Shown: positions 56,562 through 64,000 of the stretch, piece after piece | Position numbering within the stretch: the first letter of the stretch is position 1 | Layout of the letters: every line of letters starts with the position of its first letter | Assembly (NCBI GenBank): GCA_028386065.3 | Contig: JAKUCV010002055.1 | Coordinates: 189,803-253,802 of the forward strand | DNA from: Turnera subulata | Lineage: Eukaryota > Streptophyta > Magnoliopsida > Malpighiales > Passifloraceae | Direction: 5' to 3' | Length of the DNA: 64,000 bases | Made by a program: the position numbers and the translations under genes | Notes under the pieces: model-generated | The model's input: the letters and a program-made list of their open reading frames with translations, nothing else | Told to the model about the DNA's origin: nothing | The model's database searches: none

Positions 56562-58061
56562 TCTTGGAAGTTGGAATTGGGTTGCGTAAGTTTTCCTGAA
56601 TCTGGGAAAAAGAAAAACAAACACTAGAGTTAATAATCCTGAAAAAAATGAAATGCAAGATTGGACACAAGACATCTACAACTTCTATCCTACACAAGCG
56701 TGAAATAACTTTACCTGCAGAAAATAGTCCTCCAAGGTTTCTCTCCAGTTCCTTTTCTGAATTCGATTAACAATTCCCTGCAAAGAAGAAACTAGTTAGG
56801 AAAGACAGTTTTCCATGTGGCACAAGTATACACATCACAAGCCACCTATTTCACTAATTAGGTTACAAAAATTTGGTAGTTGTTAGTGTTCTTAAGTGTT
56901 TCTCATCCTTCTTTTGTGATACTTCTGCTATCCTCGGTTGATATTAGAATCTTCTGCTGCCTGTCTTAGATGTTCTGAGTTGCAAGTTTGTACATAATTT
57001 TCTTTTGACGATATCAACAATTGCAATTAGGACATTGTTGAACTTATGAAAAGACAACACTTATTTTCATGAAAGAGACAGTACAAATTCTAAATCCCAA
57101 TCTTGTAAATGTTTTCTTCGTTCCCTTTTGTTTTGGTGGAGCAGGTGACATATTATCCAAACCCTTCGACTTTGTGAAGGGTGGAAAACATGATTTTGGT
57201 GATTCGAATATCTAGTTTTAGTTTGGCAAGACGAAGCCACAGCTTTTCAAAAAAAAAAAGTTTGTAAAATTATCTTTTTTGACAGATTGTCCAAATATTC
57301 TGGAAACATGCTGTTTTACTCCAATACTGGACAATGGACATGCCTTAACGTTTCTCCTTTATTTTCACTCGATTCTTTTTTGCTGTTTGTGGCACAGATG
57401 ATTCTTAAATGTTAAGATAGTTGCAGGGTTTGTGGCACACATCACTAATTAGGATACATAAATTTGGTAGTTGATATACTTCACTACCAATCCGCGGATT
57501 GCAAATGAACAAACATGAGGTTATTGAGGTTTAGGATGGAAGCAATAGTGATGCTGCCTTTCCAAAATGTCTCACGTGCTAAGTGAAGAAACGAAGCAAA
57601 GCAAGGATGCGAACAGAATGATACTCACGAGTTACGACCCGATGGCGGAGGAATCAAACTAACGCCGCAGAGGTGGCGAAGCTAGCCGTCGTCACCGCCG
57701 TGCTCGAGTCACTGTTGCTGCTGCTCTCGATCGAAGGAGAGAGAGACAAGGGAAATACAAATTAGGTTTTTGGGTGCAGATTTAGGAAAACACGAATTGC
57801 AGACTTGCAGTCCTATTCTTTTGTTTTATTTTTTTTTTTGTCTCCCTTAACATAAAACGACGCCGTTGAGTATAAAAGCCCGTTCGGGTATTTGGTCTGT
57901 CCAAATTTCTCCCAGGCTGCCCGGACCAAATTAATATATCAATTTGGTCATGTCCAGACCAAACCCGAATTTTTATTTTGGTTTGGACAGTGTCCAAATT
58001 ATGGACAATTCGGTCCGGACATCGGGTAATCCGGTTTGTTTGGTCATTCTGCTCACCCCTA
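56562..58061 (-). other. 5' region of the hAT element
   Basis: Contains the presumed promoter and one or two untranslated exons (donor and acceptor candidates near 56775 and 56606) and the right subterminal motif array at 57890-58050. A GC-rich patch at 57640-57730 could be the first exon. No further coding sequence recognised. Confidence 0.45.
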
Positions 58062-59369
58062 TGTCATACGGGTACAAGTTAGAGAACTTGTGGACCGGAC
58101 CGACCCACATAAGAACACTACATGGAACGCTATATGTATGTCATTAGTGTTTCTTATAGATGTATTGTCCTTCGACCTGAGATCGTTAAGGTATCCAACA
58201 TATGAATCATGTGCTTTGATATTATTCCTAGTCATCCGTTACTGGGTGGACATAAGGGTAATCATTGGGTATATGACGAGTATGTAGTGGGTTTTGATTG
58301 ATCAAAACGGGATTCGTTCGACCCATATAACGGGTATATTATCATATGGTTTCTTGATAGAGTTGAACTGTTAAATGCATGGCCATGCTCGGATTAGGTG
58401 ATATGGTGATATCACGGGTATCCGTTTTATACAGTTAACTCGGGAATCAAGAAACATAGATTAAACATATACGAGATTGGCATATTCCATGTCTCGTGTT
58501 TGATCTTGATGATGGGACGAAAGGACGATGACATGTTCCGAGGCATATAGAATCAGTACTGTTCTTGTCGTTCGGGTAGCAATGATGTGTTGCTAGACGC
58601 CGCTCTTTGCTTATAATTGTAAAATGAGTTTTTACGATTATTGCCGGATGTTACAAGTGCCTACAGGGTCACACACATATAGCCGTTGATTCGAGCAGAT
58701 GGTTGAACTGTGGTTGGACCATGGTTGGACAGGGTATGGTTGGACCGTAGTTGAACCAGGGTCGGTTTTGGCACAATTATTAGCTGAATAATTGGCCAGA
58801 CATTAGTGGTAAGGTGGTGTGTTTTCAGGTTGTCCATTAGTGGAGGCATGATAATGAATGCCATTTTCTTGTCACCTAATGGGGCCTTATGTTGGCCATT
58901 ATGCCAATGGACTTTTATGAGTGGGATTGGGACTTTGTGGTGATCTGATGACTCTCTACATTCTACTCCCTCTCTCTCACGTTTTGCTTCTACAAAATTC
59001 AGAGAAAACACCACACACACCTCTTCTTCATTCTTTGTGAAAGAAAGAAGATAACCATACACACAAACACGACAAGGTTGTTGCTTCCGGTTTACTCTTG
59101 CTAGCACATCAGTCCGGGAGTGTTCGAGGTTTGATTCGTAGGACGATATCAAGCCAATCACGGTTTGTGTGGATACCGTAGAGGAGCCAGGCCATTGTCT
59201 TGCTCTTGCTGATTCTGTCCAGCATTTAGGTGAAAGATCCTAATACTACAGGTACGAAAATTTTGTTATACGGTTTATGCATGCTTCACTTGGTTCTTGG
59301 TTAGTTTCCTTGTTTCCGCTGCATATTGTGCTTGTTATGAGTGTCATAATAACTCTAGGGAAACTTACA

Positions 59370-59913
59370 ACTAATGCATAATCACAAAATTCAACAGCAG
59401 CTAATCTTACTTTCTTCTCTTCGGAATAATTGTGGCAATAAAAAATCATCTCCACTCTTCTTTCCCACCCCAAATAAGCTTCTGGATCATTCTTGCCTTG
59501 AAAAGATGGAATCTTCTTTTTGATTCTCCCTACATCCCTATCAACACGAACGGTTTGTTCTTCTCTTCTTTCAAATATTGGATTTCTATAGGCTCTTCTT
59601 CTACCTCTATCATGGTGTATACCTCTTCCCCAAATCTATCTCTTTGGAATGCTTCTTCTTCTTCTCCATCGACCTCTTCTTCTCCTTCTTCGTAGTGCTC
59701 AAGAGTAGGATCTCGAGTATTTCGTCCTTGGTTCCCACTATTAGTTGTGGACTCTCTTTGCAAATCTTGGATGGCTCGTTCATTTTGTTCGAATCTGTCA
59801 CTGACTTCCCTAAACACGGTTTGCGTCCTCGCAAACTCTTGCTGCATTGCCTTCATAGTAAAGGCTATGTCAATCTCCTTATCACTTTCTTTACTATTGC
59901 TTGATCCTGCCAT
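59370..59913 (-). pseudogene. Gypsy-B gag, truncated
   Basis: Minus-strand ATG at 59913 opens an acidic gag N terminus (MAGSSNSKESDKE...EEGEEEVDGEEEE). After a frame change near 59530 the conserved plant Ty3/Gypsy gag core follows (IPSFQGKNDPEAYLGWERRV, then YSEEKKVRLAAVEF and DYALV). The homology ends abruptly at 59370 where LTR-A begins, before the expected tryptophans. No pol of this copy is in the window. Confidence 0.88.
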
Positions 59914-60826
59914 ATTGAATTGACCTGCAAAAAATCGTTAGTAGAAAGCACCTCACACACTCCCTCACGTGTTTACACTCGTAACAGAATGTGTCCACTC
60001 GTGTTTCACTCAAATGCGACTTTTCTTCTCAAATTTAGTGCACACACTCAGCCTTTCACCACTCAAGATTCTATCACAGTTTTACTTTTCCGGATCAATC
60101 ACAACCAACCAAGTAAATAGAAACCTGCAACGAAAATTCCAATAGAAAACAACGAAATCCTAAAGAATGAAAGAAAACGCAAGACTAGAAGCAATTAGAC
60201 ATAATCAATGAAAAGAAGCACACATGTGATGAGGAAAATGTAAGTAATGATTTCTGGTATAATTGAGCAATTCTGAAACAATATCACTCAATAAGAAGTG
60301 AGTGGACAACAACAAAGGAAAAATTCTCAAAATGAAAGAAAGATACGAATAAGTAGGAATCAAACTCAACCAACCCAAATTCCAACAATACATTTCTATT
60401 CTGCCCAAAACAACAATTTAGTAACTCCAGATGGAACATCAATCAATTCTGCCAGAATTTCTTTTAAAGAAGAATAAGAGATTTGCACCAAAGTGAATGA
60501 TTTTCTTGCAGCAGCAACAAGCCAATTGAAATTGCAAGCAAATCAACTACAAAACTATCAAGGATAACTCAATTTCTGGAATTCAGTCCTCTTTTTTTTT
60601 TTTAACTTTTACTGTTTTGAAGTGGACAGTAAACAAGGTGTGAACAGAAAAAAAACGTGAACAGTACTGAATAGTAATGAACAGTACTCGGCAGTAGATG
60701 AACAGTATGTGAAATGAACAGTACCGAATAGTAATGAACAGTACCCGACAATAAAAACTTGGAATTCAAAGAGCAGAAAAATAAAGATACGTAGTTGAAT
60801 TGATACCTAGGCTCCGCTACCAAAGA
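59914..60826 (-). mobile_element. Gypsy-B leader with primer site and GAACAGTA array
   Basis: On the minus strand TGGTAGCGGAGCC (about 60823-60811) follows the LTR by four bases. The leader then carries, at 60610-60760, about eight copies of a TGAACAGTA-type motif (plus-strand reading) before reaching gag. No gene. Confidence 0.82.
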
Positions 60827-61281
60827 TGATACGGCAACAATCCTAGAACTAAGCTAGAATCACCTCCGAATCAATGTTTGTCCCCGACCCCAAATTCAAT
60901 CAACCGGGATAGAACTCTTCACCCCCAAAACAGCAAGGAATTGGTAACAAAGAGTATGAAAGAATTGAAATAACGCCACAAGTAAAAACTTACTTGATAA
61001 GTTGATTCAATCCTTGAAGTAAAAACTAGAAGAACCACTCTCTTCCAAAGATAAGCATTAAGCTTTCTTATAAACACTCAAATCATCATGTATAATCTGA
61101 TTTCAAACTTGGTACATGGTTGGCTTTTATAGAAGCCAAAAAGCAAAGGACTGAATTTTAAATACAAGCACTAAACAAGCACTAATCATCTTTTGTTTTC
61201 TTTAATGCACACCAACCACACTAACACCAACCACACCAACAAACCAAATGATGAAAGAGCACTCAATCAAGATAGTGGGCA
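60827..61281 (-). repeat. Single Gypsy LTR shared by two elements
   Basis: On the minus strand it runs TGCCCAC...GTATCA, 455 bp, with a TATA box (TCTATAAAAGCC at about 61127). Upstream lies the purine tract GGAGCTGGAGG and the pol of element A; downstream lies the primer site and gag of element B. It therefore acts as the 3' LTR of one and the 5' LTR of the other. Confidence 0.82.
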
Positions 61282-61299
61282 CCTCCAGCTCCAAAGTGG

Positions 61300-61405
61300 A
61301 ATTTCCAGCCAAAAGTGAACAGTAAATGCCGAAAGTGAACAGTAATTTTCGGCGTGAACAGTAATTTCCGGGATGAACAGTAATTTCCGGGATGAACAGT
61401 GGCCG
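61300..61405. repeat. GAACAGTAATTT tandem array beside the LTR
   Basis: Five tandem units of about 18-20 bp, GTGAACAGTAATTTCCGG-like, lie between the pol stop and the purine tract. The same GAACAGTA core fills the array at 60610-60760 on the other side of the LTR. Confidence 0.85.
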
Positions 61406-61418
61406 AGCAGTAAAACAG

Positions 61419-62620
61419 CTACTTTTGACTTGAATCTTCTAGAATGCTCACACACTTAGAGATCTCTTTAGACTCCTCTCCAAATTCGATCTTTGTGTCT
61501 TCTTGAAGTTCTTGTGAAATTACTGCTTGTACGAAAACTTGAAGTTGCGCTTTGAACTTGTTTGCGTGTGACCTAGTAATTGGCCCCAATGGCATGCTCA
61601 AGTCATCTCTTGTATTTCCATGTTGAATTGCATCATTCCCTTCATCCTCGAAAGGATTCGTCCTCGAATCATGACCTTTATTATCAAAGGGAGATAAGTC
61701 AGAAACATTAAATGTAGCACTAACACCAAACTCACCAGGCAAATCTACTTTGTAGGCATTGTCATTGATGCGTTCTAGCACTTGAAACGGACCATCGCCT
61801 CTTGGATCCAATTTTGACTTTCTTTGCTTAGGAAACCTCTCCTTGCGAAAATGCACCCAAACCCAATCTCCAGGCTCAAATCGCATAACTCTGCGTCCTT
61901 GATTGGCTCTTTGAGCATACTTTTTGTTCCTTTCTTCAATATGTTTCCTAGCTTTCTCATGTATTGTCTTAACCAATTTGGCTCTTTGATGCCCATCTGC
62001 ATTCATAATCTCATTCAAAGGTAAAGGCAACAAATCCAGTGGGGTTAATGGGTTAAAACCATACACAATTTCAAATGGAGAATAACCTGTAGAGGAATGT
62101 ATGCTTCTATTGTATGCAAACTCAATTAATGGCAAACAATCTTCCCAAAGTTTAGATTTTTACCTACAACGGCACGCATTAAAGAACCTAAAGTTCTATT
62201 AACCACTTCAGTTTGGCCATCCGTTTGAGGATGACAAGTAGTAGAAAATAACAACTTAGTCCCCAATTTACTCCACAAAACATGCCAAAAGTGACTCAAG
62301 AACTTAGAATCTCTGTCTAAAAAAAAAAAACCTAGGAATGCCATGCACACGAACTACATCCCTAAAGAACAAATCAGCAACATGTGTAGCATCATCTGTT
62401 TTATGACATGCGAGAAAATGAGCCATTTTACTAAATCTGTCTACTACAACAAAGATGCTATCACGTCCTCTCCTAGTCCTAGGTAATATTATCACAAAGT
62501 CCATAGAAATGTCAACCCAAGGACTACTAGGAACAGGTAAAGGAGTGTACAACCCATGAGGTTGCACCTTGGACTTGGCTTGCCGACAAGAAATACACCA
62601 TGGAAGCCCAGTGAACCAAC
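61419..62620 (-). pseudogene. Gypsy-A pol: integrase region, frameshifted
   Basis: Ty3/Gypsy integrase from [17 protein letters not shown] (end of the zinc finger) through the core ([43 protein letters not shown]) to the C-terminal GDWVWVHFRKERFP and FNVSDLSPF, then a PITRSHANKF tail and the stop at 61419. An A-run expansion near 62320 and a change near 62150 break the frame. No chromodomain follows. The N-terminal HH part of the zinc finger, RNase H and RT are missing: at about 62620 the sequence switches to tandem repeat. Confidence 0.9.
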
Positions 62621-64000
62621 GTATAAGAGCAATCTCTAAACCCACCATGTAAAATTCTACCTAAGATTACTCCAAAAATATGGGGATGATTTGTAAGGAT
62701 TTTTTTATGCCTTCTCCAGACATTTTGAGCTCATCTGAGGTGCTTTTCCATTTTTCCCGATTTACGGGATTTTAATTGTTACAAAAATAAAAAGTCGGAC
62801 TTCCACATCTCAAAAAAATCTAAAATTTTGCAGGTAGTTGGATTGGATTTTTATTGGTGTGTGTACAAAATTTCAGTTCAAAACACAAAAATCAAAATCT
62901 CAGCTTAAAATTCAAACATCGCACCAATAGCGCCCCATTGGTGTACCAATGGCGCCCCAACAGCGCACTAATGGCCCAGTGAACCAATGCATATGAGCGA
63001 TCACCAATTCCACCGTTTCAAATGCTATGTAAGATGATTCCACAAATATGGGGATGATTTATAAGAATTTTTGGATGCCTTCTCCGGACATTTTGAGCTC
63101 ATCTGGGGTGCTTTTCCATTTTCCCCGATTTACGGGATTTTAATTTTTCCAAAAATGAAAAGTCAGACTTCCACTTCTCAGAAAATTCTGAAATTTGGCA
63201 GGTAATTGGATTAGGTTTTTATTGGTTTGTGTAAAAAATTTCAGCAAGAGACTCAAAAATCAAAATTTCAACTCAAAACTCAAACATCGCACCAATAGCG
63301 CACCAATGGCTCAGTGATCCAATGCATAAGAGCAATCTCCAAATCCACCATGTCAAATGCTACCTAAAAAGATTCCACAAATATGGCGATGATTTATAAG
63401 GATTTTTGGATGCCTTCTCCGGACATTTTGAGCTCATCTGGTGTGCTTTTCCATTTTTCCCGATTTACGGGATTCTAATTGTTCCAAAAATGAAAAGCGG
63501 GACTTTCACATCTCAGAAAATTCTGAAATTTTGCAGGTAGTTGGATTGGATTTTTATTGGATTGTGTACAAAAGTTCAGCTCAAAACTCAAAAATAAAAA
63601 TTTCAGCTCAAAACTCAAAAATCGCACCAATAGCGCACCAAAGTCTCACCAATGGCCCAGTGAACCAATGCATAAGAGCAATCTCCAAATCCACCATGTA
63701 CAATTGTACCTAAGATGATTTCAAAAATATGGGGATGATTTATAAGGATTTTCGGAAGCCTTCCCCGGACATTTTAAGCTCATCTGGGGTGCTTTTCCAT
63801 TTTCCCCGATTTACGGGATTTTAATTTTTCCAAAAATGAAAAGTCGGACTTCCACATCTCGGAAAATTCTGAAATTTGGCAGGTATTTGGATTGGGTTTT
63901 TATTGGTTTGGGTTTTTATTGGTTTGTGTAAAAAATTTTGGCTAGAGACTCAAAAATCAAAATTTCAACTCAAAACTCAAAAATCGCACCAATAGCGCAC
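62609..64000. repeat. Satellite-like tandem array, unit about 335-370 bp, running off the window
   Basis: Four consecutive copies start at about 62609, 62977, 63312 and 63658, each opening CAGTGAACCAATGCATAAGA-like. Each then has CTCCGGACATTTTGAGCTC, CCCGATTTACGGGATT, AAAATTCTGAAATTTTGCAGG and TCGCACCAATAGCGCACC. Within each unit, short sub-repeats of CAAAACTCAAAAATC and GCGC(A/C)CCAATGG occur. The first copy overlaps the Gypsy integrase junction. No coding potential is convincing. The array clearly continues beyond 64000. Confidence 0.92.

Larger units (their letters stand above)
53719..58061 (-). mobile_element. hAT transposon with intact transposase
   Basis: Ends are short inverted repeats (TAGGGGAGAGCA at 53719 and the complement of TAGGGGTGAGCA at 58061), matching the hAT pattern. 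Both 180-bp subterminal regions are rich in GGTCCGGAC and GTCCAAAT motifs, the likely transposase-binding arrays. The interior encodes a full transposase on the minus strand. The expected 8-bp duplication is not evident (CATGCAGT against TGTCATAC), which leaves the history of the ends open. Confidence 0.88.
52164..58655 (+). repeat. Gypsy-type LTR (solo?) split by a hAT element
   Basis: Starts TGTGATACCCCAGA and ends GGATGTTACA, the typical ends of long plant chromovirus LTRs. Without the hAT insertion it is about 2.1 kb. Inside are GTGATATTGTGG and GGCACCTATRGTG repeats near 53540-53600. No primer site or polyprotein adjoins, so it is a solo LTR if real. No target duplication is visible (TTATA against AGTGC). 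Confidence 0.55.
52029..59369 (+). repeat. LTR-like sequence (LTR-A) interrupted by nested insertions
   Basis: Outer pieces 52029-52163 and 58656-59369 read as the two parts of one LTR: it begins TGTTAGTGTAATATGCCC, carries CCTACAGGGTCACACACA, a leader-like stretch with ACACCACACACACC, and ends CTTACA, nearly the inverse of TGTTAG. Its right end abuts the truncated Gypsy gag. No 5-bp duplication was found, so both outer boundaries are provisional. Confidence 0.5.

Noticed and set aside
59578..59904. Plus-strand open frames over the Gypsy-B gag
   Set aside because: The minus-strand acidic gag explains the sequence; the plus readings are its shadow.
62609..64000. Possible CRISPR array or coding repeat
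   Set aside because: Units are contiguous 335-370-bp tandem copies without unique spacers, in a plant genome; frames contain stops.

Overview
The window is plant nuclear DNA, very probably from a eudicot with a transposon-rich genome (possibly a woody species; the species itself cannot be read from the sequence). The evidence is spliced receptor-kinase genes of the plant-only LRR-RLK family, Ty1/Copia and Ty3/Gypsy retrotransposons with plant-type primer sites, Mutator-like (MULE), CACTA and hAT DNA transposons, a Stowaway MITE and tRNA-derived SINEs. No bacterial or organellar gene organisation, CRISPR array, rRNA or tRNA gene was seen.

Layout. 1-5249: a decayed Copia element (Copia-1) inserted in the last part of a MULE transposase gene, whose final three exons continue at 5250-5892. 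5893-8572: AT-rich sequence with a possible MULE end and a SINE fragment. 8573-14595: a broken RD-type LRR receptor kinase (MIK/MDIS1-like) whose last codons are split off by a complete 3.9-kb CACTA element (10617-14527, TSD TTT). 16371-47340: the heart of the window, a cluster of EFR/Xa21-like (LRR-XII, non-RD) receptor kinases. RLK-1 (+, pseudogene) and RLK-2 (+, intact, 1022 aa) face RLK-3 (-, 5-bp frameshift) and RLK-4 (-, intact, 1026 aa). A bare 3' end of a fifth copy lies at 32295-32384, and flank-only remnants of others are also present. Copia-2 (TSD CACTG), a Stowaway MITE, a truncated Copia-4, a LINE scrap, a MULE carrying a foreign exon (39712-41339, 10-bp TSD) and a SINE with a 12-bp TSD sit between them. 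48553-48808 is a MITE with a 10-bp TSD.

49087-51696 is a two-LTR Copia-type element that carries only GAG and the start of protease (TR-GAG-like). 52029-59369 is a nest: an LTR-like sequence containing a Gypsy-type LTR containing a hAT element with an intact 775-aa transposase. 59370-62620 holds Gypsy sequences arranged pol - one LTR - primer site - gag, so a single LTR serves two neighbouring elements. From about 62609 to the window end a tandem repeat of about 335-370 bp begins, joined directly to the Gypsy integrase.

Functionally, the only genes likely to serve the plant are RLK-2 and RLK-4: plasma-membrane receptors with 22 extracellular LRRs, one membrane span and a non-RD kinase, the architecture of pattern-recognition immune receptors. 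The rest is the debris of duplication and transposition around them. The most thought-provoking signals are an in-frame TAG at the same place (between capsid and zinc knuckle) in three different Copia elements, the shared-LTR Gypsy tandem, the GAG-only element, the satellite-like array fused to Gypsy, and a noncoding block repeated at least seven times around the receptor cluster.
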